This document shows positions 12,921 to 23,274 of a DNA stretch of 64,000 nt, piece by piece (the stretch's first letter is position 1; every line of letters begins with the position of its first letter). The position numbers and the translations under genes were made by a program. The stretch comes from Epinephelus fuscoguttatus (taxonomy: Eukaryota; Chordata; Actinopteri; Perciformes; Serranidae). The notes beneath the pieces are model-generated. The model saw nothing but the letters and a program-made list of their open reading frames with translations, had not been told where the DNA came from and made no database searches. The stretch covers positions 15,579,207 to 15,643,206 of the forward strand of contig NC_064769.1 of the NCBI RefSeq assembly GCF_011397635.1. Direction: 5' to 3'.

Positions 12921-13617
12921 TCCTATTACTGCATCTAGCTAACCCGGCCATTCTGGATGTCACTAACTCGGCTTCTTCTCCGGAGCCTTTGTGCTCCACT
13001 GTCTCTCAGATTAACTCATATCACAGCGGTGCCTGGACAGCGTGACGTGTGTGGTTGTGCTGCTGCCGTGGTCCCGCCAGATGCCTCCTGCTGCTGCTGC
13101 CATCATTAGTCATTAGTCATACTTCTTCTGTTATTATACACATATGACTATTGTCACACATGTATACTGCCAGGTATTAATACATACTTTCAACATATTG
13201 TACCGCAGTAACCAGAACTATAACTATAATATTATTACTTCCATTAATGTTGTTGTAAGATACTGTCATTACCTGCATATCTCTCTCTCGCTCTCTCTCT
13301 CTCCCTCTCTTTCTCTCTCTCTCTCTCCCTGTGTCATATGGATTACTGTTAATTTATCATGTTGATCTGTTCTGTACGACATCTATTGCACGTCTGTCCG
13401 TCCTGGAAGAGGGATCCCTCCTCAGTTGCTCTTCCTGAGGTTTCTACCGTTTTTTTTTTTCCCCCGTTAAAGGGTTTTTTTTGGGGAGTTTTTCCTTATC
13501 CGCTGTGAGGGTCTTAAGGACAGAGGGATGTCGTATGCTGTAAAGCCCTGTGAGGCAAATTGTGATTTGTGATATTGGGCTTTATAAATAAAATTGATTG
13601 ATTGAATTGATTGATTT
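12050..13617 (+). mobile_element. 5'-truncated L2-type LINE with 260-codon ORF
   Basis: The frame 12008-12790 encodes the C-terminal part of an L2-like reverse transcriptase: LNSDKTEVIVLGP near its start, then RLDYCNSLLSG, LQLIQNAAARVLTGTKKRDH, LHWLPVKSRIEFKILLLTYK, APLLWNHLPVTVR and a final FLFDKAYS. Homology starts near 12056, so the first 16 codons are flanking sequence and the element is 5'-truncated, as is usual for LINEs. After the stop come a long 3' UTR with (TC)n runs (12890-12918 and about 13279-13330), a T-run, and a tail of TTGAT/GATTG repeats ending near 13617 next to AATAAA. The frame has no internal stops, suggesting a fairly recent copy, but there is no endonuclease and no YADD box, so it cannot move itself. 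Confidence 0.85.
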
Positions 13618-13649
13618 AAATCTTGTGGTCCAGTGGCTACAATTACACA

Positions 13650-14196
13650 CCCAGAAATGTCAAGAACTGCCAAACTTTATTTTTTAGATTAAAACAAAGC
13701 ACAGCATTAAAACATTTCAACACTGTAATGACATCCACGCACTGTCTCAAGTGTGTGAAAAAGATGCAATCAAGCACTTTTGGCTTTAGGTCATGCTCAG
13801 AATTAACGTGTCGAACTAGTTTGTTTGGCCATGAAAAATAATTCACCCTTTTTTTAACCAATTTACATTACTATCAAAAAGTTGAATTCATCATGCCAAA
13901 GCCGAAGCAGACGTAGGTGAAAGGAAGATTCACAGAACTTCGAGTTTGTGACGTTGAAAAAACACGTTCCATCATTCATTTGATTATGTGGTCAAGAAAA
14001 CTGTTTTCATTATGCAGCCTGTAATGCAGTGAAGCACCTGGTCCCCAGGCAGGACACAGGTGAGATCAGCCCAGGTAGAGAGGGGGAGGTACGGGGGAGA
14101 GAGGGGGAGAGTTTGAGGGTTCTTGGAAGTGGGGTGGGGGAAGGGTTCAGAAACAAGGAAAGAAGGGAGCGGGGGGCTGATTTCGAGGCTTTGTGT
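13650..14196 (-). other. edf1: edf1 3' UTR
   Basis: On the minus strand this follows the edf1 stop. An AATAAA (plus-strand TTTATT near 13676-13681) suggests a transcript end close to 13655, only some 40 bp from the 3' end of the convergent L2 element. A purine-rich stretch at 14070-14175 gives spurious open frames. Confidence 0.45.
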
Positions 14197-17100
14197 TCAT
14201 TTCTTCTTGGTCTTTGGCTCCAGGGGCTGGCCAATATCCTTCCCACGCAGTTTCAGCCCTGTTCATCACAGAAGATGAACATATGCGTCATACAACTGAC
14301 AATAAAGACGTAGTGACTAGGATCATTAGATTTTAGCTAATATTCTTACCAATTGCTCTCTCAATCTTGCCCATGACCTGGTTGTTGGGAATTGCTCTCC
14401 CGCACTCGTAGTCTGCAATGACTTGAGGCTTCTCATTAATTTTCTGAGGAAAAGATTCACCATAAATAATTTACTGTTTTGTTTAACCACAAGTCAGAAA
14501 AACTTACCAAGCATGCAAAAAGCACTTCCTGTAACTTGGAATCAATTTATCCCAGCGCTGCAGTTTTCACATTATTGCAGAAAACTGACATGTTTTAAAT
14601 GTCTGCAGCTTCTGTGACTGAACTGCTCCAAGTAATCAAGAGAAAATGGTCATGTAGACATATTTTCATTAACTATGTGATAAGAAATGATGGTTAGGTT
14701 TGCACAGGATATGGCTTTGCTAGCTGGACGAAAAATACAAATGTCTCTCTAGTAAAATCTTTACGAGTATTGTGCATCTCCCATTTACTACTCTATGTTG
14801 TTTGTGTGCAGTTATTTTTACACAAGACTGAAAGCAGTAGGGAGGATTTGAAGGGGGGCAAAACAGGATGCGCTCTCCCTTGAGATGACCAAACTGCATA
14901 CCCCTTGTTAACCCGATATCCCTCTCCATCTCCAGACCTAGACATCGTCCGATCCACACCCAATAAATTATTGAAAATTACTCAATTTTGAGCATTTTTG
15001 ATTCAACCTGTGCAGCATTTGCAGACCAGTTTTATGTGTTTAATCATCTTACATTTTTTTACTCGGCCAATCAACTCTGCATTTCCCTGCACGTCAAATG
15101 CTTCTGGCCTCTCTTTTGTCTATTCCTAACGGACACCTCATAGGGTAAATCCCTTACGCGTTTCTTTGGAGAGAAAAGTAGACAGCGGAGACAGAGCTTT
15201 TAATTACGAATGGACTAGTTCTTACATGTTCATTCTTCCCACAGGAAGTTCAAAACCACTTAGTTATTTGTCATCATATGTTCCAAGACCGTGGCCATTA
15301 TAAAAGGCAGCAGTGTGAAGTGCCACTACGAGACAGAGCTCCTTCTGAGCAAACATACTTGCTCAAATCTAAACAGAAAGCAGAGACAATAAAATATTTA
15401 TATGGCCCTGAATCACTGACCAATAACGCAAGGTGAACACTGGATGGAGGGGAAAGGAGGGGGACGATGACGCATATGTTCTTCTGTTAAAAATTAACAA
15501 ACGACCTGCTGACTTAAAAGTATCAATCAACTGCCATGCACAAAGATTTTTCAAGTCAACATGCTAACTAAGATACTGTGTTCAATAAGAGGCAGTCTAA
15601 CACAGATCTTACAGCCAGTCTTTTTGCCAAGAAATGCATCGGGCCGTCTACTTCCTACCTCTGGACGGTATAATGCCAATTATATCTGCTCCACATTACA
15701 TGACTAAGCGTGTCACTGTTACTTGGTTAGCTACATCTCCATTTTCTGCCTTTCCCTCAGGGTGAACAATGATTTACAAATCCAGAAGAAAGGCATCTCT
15801 ACTAGGGATGTGCCATATCCTATCGTTCATGATCATACTCGCAATATTTGGACTTGTTGACATATTGACGTCATACTGTTACGCATGGCACAACAAGCAG
15901 TCGTGTGGAATAAACTAAAGACAAACTAAAGAAACGAGGAATCATTTTTGTTTAGTTTTTACTGAACATTTGAGGGCAAACGGTTAGGATGACATGTAAA
16001 GCTATATCAGTTATTTTGCTGCAATTTTATGTTCTTAAATTGATAATAAGCACTAATTTATGATACCATCAAGAATAGAATTATCGCAAAACTACACTGA
16101 AGTATCGTGATATTATTTTAGGGCCATATAGCCCACCCCTTATCTCTACCATCAGCAGCAGCACTACAAACTGTCACGTCTTACGTATCAATATAAGAGA
16201 AGTGTGTAGACTCACAGTGGCCAGGTCTTTCTGGGTGAGACCTTTCTCCTGTCTGCCTTGCTGAATAACCTTGCCCACCTCCAGAGAAACCCTGTCATGG
16301 TGTAGCTCCTCTGTCTCCCGGTCCAGCTTGGATGTGTTCTTAGTCACAACATGCTGTTTGTTTTGTCCTGCAGACCCTGTGTGAGGAGCAGTGGAAAATA
16401 ATGTTAGGGCATCATACAGGGTGGTAGACGTGAAATAAAAAGCATAATCAGCACACAAGCTATTTAATATACTCAGTGCATGCAGAATTACAACTCTGAC
16501 ATTACAAATTTGTACAAGAAAGCATATGTTTACATTTCTTTGATGTCTCAACATCCTCCCCACGTCTCATAGCAGCTGTGATAGCCTAAAGAAAGACAGA
16601 CAGGTACAGTAAAGTCATTAATTTGAAAACATAAAAACATCCAGACTCACTGACAGCAGACTGCATTATGACCAGGATCATGTTATTCTGTATACAGCTA
16701 TTGGCTCAGTGTTACGAGCCATGTAGTTAATAATTAATGAAGCTGGTTGAGCAAGTGTAACAGTTATGATACACACAAGACAACCTGATCAATCCTGCCA
16801 AAACACACCCACACCTACTTCAAAACTGGCTTGGCTGTGGTTAGCTAATCTTTCTGCTTACATTGCTTTCCGTTAAAAACAAATACTATATTTATATTAA
16901 AACTGCTTGTAACAGTGGGTGTATGCTGGACTTACCTAATGTTACATCATGATCTTCCGTGTTTAACTAGACTCCATGTTTTACTTACAATCATGACACT
17001 TACATTAAGGTTAGGCATGTTTACGTGTTAAAAGCATGTAAGTTATACTTGTTAATGTAATGGTGTTGGTTGTATGTAACTTTAGCTAGCTAGCGTTGTA

Positions 17101-17552
17101 GCTAAGTAACGTATCCTTTTTAGGTTAGCTGGCCAATGCTAGCTAGCTACTTGCTATTTTGGTCACAGTCAAATATTTACCTAACAGTATCAAGCTCGGA
17201 CTTTGGTAACCGTTATAAACGTTTGCTGGAAAAACCAAACGGCCATGTTCACTGTTGTTGTTAGCTTAAACTAACGTTACACCACGAAGCGTGTTAGCTA
17301 ACTGTTAGTCGATTTAACCCGAAATTAACCACGTGTATCACGTTTTACAGCCCAACAGCGGTTTGTTTGGGTGTTCATGAACGTGTAACCTGAAAAAGGC
17401 TATGTCTGACACAGTTTAGAGTACGCTTGGTAGCAAGTGAGAGAAACAGTGAAAAGTGAGGTGTCCATGCTAACCTGCTTGGATTTGGCCTGAGCGGCGG
17501 TCGGCCCCTTCTTCCTCAACACAGTCACGGTGTCCCAGTCACTCTCTGCCAT
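14197..17552 (-). CDS. edf1: EDF1 / MBF1 transcription coactivator, five exons, complete
   Basis: Exons in transcription order: 17475-17552, 16534-16585, 16216-16376, 14350-14443, 14197-14258, totalling 447 bp (148 residues plus stop), the same length as human EDF1. The protein starts [20 protein letters not shown], continues through [12 protein letters not shown], then has the MBF1 linker [20 protein letters not shown] and a Cro/C1-type helix-turn-helix ([36 protein letters not shown]), ending in a basic PKTKKK tail. EDF1 bridges TBP and bZIP or nuclear-receptor activators and also binds collided ribosomes. All introns have GT-AG ends and phases are consistent, including a TGG codon split across the exon 2/3 junction. 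The last residues differ slightly from mammals, as expected for a lineage-specific tail. Nothing suggests damage. Confidence 0.96.
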
Positions 17553-17720
17553 GTTTTCAGAGGTTCACTCGATACCCGTAATATTTTATATATAGTTACA
17601 AAAATAAGTAGTGCTCGGTGTGTTCAAAACGAGCCTTTTAAAGAGGGGTAGTGTCACTTAAGCGAGCCAGACGCTCCTTCCAGAATTATCACTCACGCGT
17701 TCTGCCAAAGCTTTATTTAC
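17553..17720 (-). promoter_or_regulatory. edf1: edf1 promoter / 5' UTR region
   Basis: The sequence upstream of the edf1 ATG. A TATATATA-like run (minus strand, about 17585-17595) sits only about 35-45 bp before the ATG, so if it is a TATA box the 5' UTR would be very short. The transcription start cannot be fixed from sequence alone. Confidence 0.35.
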
Positions 17721-17757
17721 AACGCTGTGATGAACAGTGACATCATAAAGGCCTGTC

Positions 17758-17778
17758 AGCAGCGCCCTCTGCTGGTGG
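17758..17778 (+). promoter_or_regulatory. CTCF-like motif upstream of edf1
   Basis: CAGCGCCCTCTGCTGGTGG matches the reverse complement of the vertebrate CTCF core (GCCMYCTRSTGG type) at all core positions. It lies about 210 bp upstream of the edf1 ATG. Confidence 0.5.
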
Positions 17779-18177
17779 AGCGCGCTGACCTACATCCGCA
17801 TCAACAGGTCTGAACAGTACAATATCCCTGATTGCACGTTTAGAAACACAGATTACATCAGGCAGGAAAACACTGCCTATTATCCCGCTGTTACACAATA
17901 TCAGATTGTTGTAGCTGTTGGCTGTTTTGGGGAACAGAGTGCACACATTTCCAAAGTCCAAGCTTGAATAAATGTCATGAGTGTTATCAGGGAGGTAGCA
18001 CCAAATTCCAGACCCTATGCATAAGCAGTCTCTGTGGGCCCCCTGCCCTTCCTCTCTTGATCCATGTCTCTCTCAGGCACCTTTTGATTGTTTTATCCTT
18101 CTTTTACAAATACCCCTTTTCCACCAAAATTAGCCTACATATGTAGGTTTTTCTAAATACGGGAAAACCCATTAAAA

Positions 18178-18330
18178 CAGTGGTTCCCAACTGGTGGGTC
18201 GCGATCCAAAAGTGGGTCACATTGTTCTGAATGGACCGCAAGGAACTCACAAACATATCAAGTCTGAAAAAAAAGCACACTTTATTTTTAAGTACAGTGA
18301 ATTTCTTTGATTTAAGATAAACAGATAAAA
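18178..18330 (+). mobile_element. hAT-like non-autonomous element, 5' fragment
   Basis: It begins CAGTGGTTCCCAACTGGTGG, the classic hAT-Charlie-like terminus, and is collinear with the reverse complement of 52160-52010 through GTCCATTCAGAATG-type and ACAGTGAATTTCT words. The right terminus is missing. It lies in or just beyond the 3' end of the adjacent minus-strand gene and carries an antisense AATAAA (plus-strand TTTATT near 18283). Confidence 0.7.
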
Positions 18331-18587
18331 AAGACAGATAAGATGGATGTACAGACAGGATAGGATTGGCCATGATTTTATTAAAAATCTAGCATGTTCA
18401 ACAACACAACAATACAGGGCATAAAAATGTTAACTTTTACAGTACATGAAAAATTTAGCATCGTCATGAGTGAAAATGTACCGATAAAAATGTGCAAACA
18501 GTTTGGTTTTTCATAATCAGTTTGGTGGAAGTGAGCTGTACATTACTTTGAACTAACTACAACCTGAGTCAATTTCTAGGCCACAGG

Positions 18588-19365
18588 TCACCAGTTACAA
18601 GACATTTCAGAGGCAGCGTCACTGTTTCGTCGTGTGCGGATGGGGGACCAGCCAAACTCCGACTGGGCGTCCTCAGCTGGGTGGAGACGTCCAAAGCGGT
18701 AGCCATGTTTGGAACTCTGTTTTCCCGCCCATGCACGAGGCTTGGGATTCATCTGGAGATACATGAAGCAGAAGTTCGTGGAGAGCACTGTAAACTGTCT
18801 GATGTGTTCCCAAGTAAAAATGAGAATTAAGGATTTTTTTTTTTACTTTGAAAACCTATGATAATCCAAACAAAGCAGCTACATCAACTCAGTGCAACAT
18901 CTGAATGCTGCTGGACAGCTCTAATTACTTTCTCACATAGATAAAAATTCAGCAATCAACTACACAAGGTAAATCATTTCTGTACTATGCACATGATCCC
19001 ATCAGAAACTCCATCAGTTTCTCACCTGAACAAAAACACTTGTGTTCATGTGAAGAGTCTCTACTTGCTCTGACAAGTGATTCAACCAGTCCAGATGGTC
19101 AGCGATAGACTGGGAAAGATCACCGTTGCTCTGTGTTAGAAGAAAATGATGTCAAAACAGAAGGTAAAATGAGTTTTAATCAAACCATTTTTGTTAAAGA
19201 GGGGAATTTATTGCATGCTGAATGTACCCCAGACAAGTTCTCCTTCAGTTCAACAGCAGCCAGGCGAACATGCTCCAGTTTGTCAATCTGCTCTTTCAGC
19301 CGGTCATCAAGCTCCTGCATCATCATCAGGCCTTCATCGGGCCTGACGCCGCCCTTGGTCGCCAT
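18588..19365 (-). CDS. uncharacterised 135-aa protein with coiled-coil N-terminus, three coding exons
   Basis: I do not recognise this gene. Exons in transcription order: 19228-19365, 19026-19130, 18588-18752 (408 bp, 135 residues plus stop), all with GT-AG ends and phase-0 junctions. Exon one starts MATKGGVRPDEG and forms a charged heptad-like helix (MMMQELDDRLKEQIDKLEHV). Exon two continues with an amphipathic segment (SIADHLDWLNHLSEQVETLH). Exon three is basic and aromatic (MNPKPRAWAGKQSSKHGYRF) with GRLHPAEDAQSEFGWSPIRT near the end. There is no signal peptide or membrane segment. The acceptor CAG lies directly before GATGGCG, so a noncoding first exon is needed; a candidate lies near 22050-22080. 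Small coiled-coil subunits of larger complexes look like this, but no function is assigned. Terminal AATAAA signals (antisense TTTATT near 18376) fit a 3' UTR of roughly 200 bp. Confidence 0.72.
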
Positions 19366-19596
19366 CCTGCGTCACAGACACACACCTGTTATTCAAAGAA
19401 AACTGAAACATGCTGGCTTTTGACATAATGCTTATTAGAATGTGAAGTAAAATAATTAATGTCTCCCTGAACAAATTCTCAATACTCTACCCCTTCATTG
19501 TCTAAACAGGCTTTTATTGTGAAACATTTGCAGGAACTTGTTGTGGAGGATTCAGTGACTTGCATAGTCTGTATGCTGTACTTCAAATGTAGCTCC

Positions 19597-19613
19597 TGCC
19601 TTCTGGTGGCACT
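19597..19613 (+). promoter_or_regulatory. CTCF-like motif in the first intron of the 135-aa gene
   Basis: TGCCTTCTGGTGGCACT matches the GCCNYCTRSTGG core of the CTCF recognition sequence. It is a motif match only. Confidence 0.35.
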
Positions 19614-19905
19614 TTCTACGTTACTACAATAACATTTTGGCCGGGATATGAACAGACACAGTGACTGAAATAATATTAATAACCATAAAAACAGGACAAG
19701 AATAATCAGATAACATCATGCACGTCGTGAAAGGCAATCAGGCATAATTGATTGTGGACCAGTGTGTAGTCCATCATATCTGTCAGCCAAGTCACAGCAA
19801 GATTTTATGACTCCATCACCTTATCTGACATGGTGACTGACAGAACAGACAAAAATGTTGTGTAGTCGGAACCCTGGCATAACATGTACCGAAGAGGCAG
19901 AGACT

Positions 19906-20195
19906 TAAAATTACTTCAGAGGGACACAAAATTACTACAAAAGGTGGAAAGCACAAAAATACCCCAGAGACACAGAATTACAGCAAAAAGGGACAAAAAA
20001 GGAGACCAAAAATGAGTACAAAGAGGCACAAAATGACCAAAAACAGACAAAATAACCTCAAAGCAATACAAAACGACTTCACAAAGACACAAAAAAAACC
20101 AAAGAAAGACACAAAACAACCAAGAAGAGACACGAAATTGCCTCTAAGACACAAAATGACCAAAAAAAAGAAAAGAAAAGAAAAACAACAACAAC
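19906..20195. repeat. diverged minisatellite of 'GACACAAAATGACC' units
   Basis: Degenerate units of roughly 25-35 bp, built on AAAGAGACACAAAATGACCA, recur about eight to ten times before ending in an AAAAG/CAACAA run. The reverse frames read as Phe/Leu/Cys-rich 'proteins' only because of the repeat. The same unit appears at 58567-58680. Confidence 0.7.
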
Positions 20196-20220
20196 AAAAG
20201 AGGTAAAACCACAAAGTCTG

Positions 20221-21370
20221 GCTGTATCCGAAACCGCATACTATACTAGAAGTACGTACTGATATTGCCAAAATGTAGTATATAGTATGCAGTATGCAAA
20301 AAAAGCAAAATCTGCAGTATGCAAAAAATACCCAGATGTCATACTGATTTGGAAAAATTCCACAGTATGTATCAGACCAGTCTACCTTGCCTACGGTTTC
20401 CCACAATGCAATGTGCCCTTGACCGGGACCAGTCAATTGTCGTAATGGCGGACAAGAGTGATCAAGCTGGTGTCATACCGCGGAGATGTTATTATTTTAT
20501 TAAGCGTCATCCCGTACTGTACTGTGCGCGTGATATTATTTTATTAAGCGTCATGCCAAATCTTTGATACCTACCTGACTTAACATACGTAGAGATGCAC
20601 TAAATCATGTTGTCTGTAATGTAGCTATAATAAAAACCCAAGCTTGTGTAGCTTAATAAGATAAAACGAAATTCAATATAGACTGATCTGTTCATTTTAA
20701 TACATTTATATTTATTGAAATTGTGATGTCTGTACATAAGAGCCCCAGAGGTAGCGCTGCTGTTCTGTCCAGTAAAAACATGAAGCTTCACTTTATATTC
20801 AGACAAACTAATGTGGCAGCTACAATTGTTAGATTTCATCTATGAAACCAACATTTATCTTCCAAAAGGATTTAAATCAGCCAGCGGTGAATCTCCAAAG
20901 AGCAGCAGCTCAGTTCATCGGATTGCTTTCTCCCCGGGATGACGACGGAGGTTGACCGGCGATCATCTCGGTATTCCGGCTGTGAGCTGCTTGCTGCTCC
21001 CGGCCGGCGGCTCCCACAGCGGCTCTTCTCATCCCCGAATACGTCGGAGCAAATTTCCAAACAGGCGTTATTTGGATAAACTGACCACATGTTGGGGATC
21101 TAAACGGTTACTTTTACGCCTGAAAAAATATTAAAACTTAATAAAGTGACATTAACAGCGCTACAGCAGAAATTAAAACAGCTTTTAGCCTGCTTTGAAT
21201 TCTCCACTTTTGCTGTTGGCTGGTGCGACATGCATTCTGGGATACTTGGCTGTATACTGCATACTGCGAACGGTCTGCTGGAATGGCATACTGCATACAC
21301 ATTTTGTATGCAGTATGCAGTACATACTGATGTAGTATGTAGTACGTTAGTATGCGGTTTCGGATATAGC
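20221..21370. mobile_element. 1.15 kb inverted-repeat element, termini 'GCTGTATCCGAAACCGCATA'
   Basis: The left end GCTGTATCCGAAACCGCATA and the right end (inverse GCTATATCCGAAACCGCATA) are nearly perfect inverted repeats. Subterminal zones on both sides are dense in GTATGCAGTATGC words (20285-20320; 21255-21330). The interior lacks a transposase. It lies in the first intron of the minus-strand 135-aa gene. Superfamily not assigned. Confidence 0.7.
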
Positions 21371-22029
21371 TTCTGTGTCTTGTAGGAGAGGTGGGGGGGC
21401 CTTTAACATGTCTGTGCCCAGGGACCTATTGGCTCTTAATCCACCCCTGGTGGGGACATTTTCGACATGATATCCTTTGAGCACAACATAGTGTTGAAGT
21501 ACTTCCAAAGCATAAAGCATTTCCTCACTGACTTTACAACCAGCAGAGGGAGACACAGATTGGATTTAGCATATATTATCTTTGGAACAATTTTTTGTAC
21601 AGAGGACCCCTCTGCTGCAGTGAGCAACCCTGCTGCTGTCTGTTCACACACATTTTACAACTGTCACCATTAAAACAGACACCAGGGCCTGAGCCACCTC
21701 ACTGATCATGAGAAATACAACCAGCAACTCAATTTTACTTGCTTACTTACTTTAAATGCCATCCATCTAACGGTACAAGGCCGAAACTATAGATTCTTGG
21801 AGTACTAACTAAAACATTTTTGGGATGTGTTCTCATATTGTGCAGAGATTTTAGCCAGCAAACAGAGGCCCCTGCAGCTGCACACCATGAGCGTCCCCAT
21901 GAGCACACCGTCAGTGAAAACTAAAGAAAAAAGCGCCCCAGCTACTTTTAGAAAAGTCTAACCGCACATCCAACACACCACAGGACAACATGTCTGTCCC
22001 CAGACTACCACAGCTGGAGCAACAACAAG

Positions 22030-22260
22030 TTAAAAACAGAGAAGAAGTTACCGTACCTTATTTATCTGACGTAGATATAAGCAGCCAAAATGCTCGGTTG
22101 TAAAAACGCCACAAAATCCTGCGGTGAAGTTCGAGACTTCCTCAGTTTGCAGGCACAAAGGGAAAACTTTCCTCTTCCAGACCAGACAAGCCTCTTTGTC
22201 CTGCAGAAATGTCAGGAATTTGACACCTCTGACGTCACGAAGCCTGCTTTTTATAGGTGC
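22030..22260 (-). promoter_or_regulatory. putative first exon and promoter of the 135-aa gene, with CRE
   Basis: On the minus strand a potential donor (AATAAG/GTACGG near 22055) follows a short candidate noncoding exon. About 150-180 bp upstream is a perfect palindromic CRE, TGACGTCA, at 22230-22237. Placement of the exon is inferred from the need for a 5' UTR exon, not proven. Confidence 0.4.
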
Positions 22261-23270
22261 GGTATTATTTTGGTATTACGGTAATTTGTTATTAGTGAAA
22301 CAGGAAGTAACTCCACCTTTTATCTTTTCTTTTTTCCTTTCTATTTAATAGCGTTTTGGTTTTTTTTACCTGTTGTTTATATTTATCATTATTACTGTAA
22401 TTATTTATTTATTTTAATATATTTGTATATTCTAGATTGGGATGCCTTGGAATTAGGTGGGATGGGATGGGAATTGTGTATATGCTCTCTTAGAAAAAAG
22501 AAATATATTTATTGCTTTACATATATCTGTCATCTCTACCTTGCTTTCAATGAAAAAGTAAAAGAAAATAAATAAATAGTGAGCAAAAGCAGATAATTAT
22601 CTAGCAATTTAAAGGTAATAAGAAACAACCTTTATTGTAATTTCACTCAATATTCCAGTGGATTTAAAAATCAGTTCAGAAGTGTCATTAATTCTTAAAC
22701 TTGACAAAAAGTGTTGCTGAAATTTATCAGTTGTTTCTGTGTCTGGAAAAGTGCATTCCCTGTTACAGCATTACAGGACAGCAAAGAAGTCGTCAAGCTG
22801 TCATAATTTTCTCTCATATCCATTTAATCTTCCTGGGATCCCCTAGATTAGTTTTGGGACTCCTTAGATAGGGAACCACTGGTGTAGAAGCAGGGTGTTA
22901 CTCTGATAAAATGACTACTGTTCTAAAGGGAGAGCTCACTGGACGAGGATGGACAGTCAAGCCAGAAAAAAAGGCCCTTTAAACTTTTTTAATTTGGTGC
23001 CTTAAATAAATGTTATTTTATTTAAATCTGTTTTGCAAACTGGCACAAATAGTGTGAAAATGAAACACTCACACTGTGCTCAGGTGCCTGGAGCAAAAGC
23101 TGGCCTTCAGGTTTAACACTTTTAGCATGACAGGCTAAAAAAAAAAAAAAAGTGATTATCTAAAATCGTGCTGGACACAGCCTAAAATCATTTCCCCATA
23201 ATTTCCGGTTGCACAACAGTGTGATGCATGATTTTAATATGACAAAGTGAGAATACAGAATCAACAGTAC
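22261..23270. other. intergenic A/T-rich stretch between divergent-side promoter and prrc2b 3' end
   Basis: No exon is supported. A fragment near 22828-22884 (GGGATCCCCTAGATT...GGGAACCACTGG) looks like the right end of a hAT-like element. Otherwise the region is low-complexity A/T-rich sequence. Confidence 0.45.
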
Positions 23271-23274
23271 ATTT

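Noticed and set aside
19916..20436. Phe/Leu/Cys-rich membrane-like ORF on the minus strand
   Set aside because: It is the reverse translation of the GACACAAAATGACC minisatellite running into an inverted-repeat transposon.
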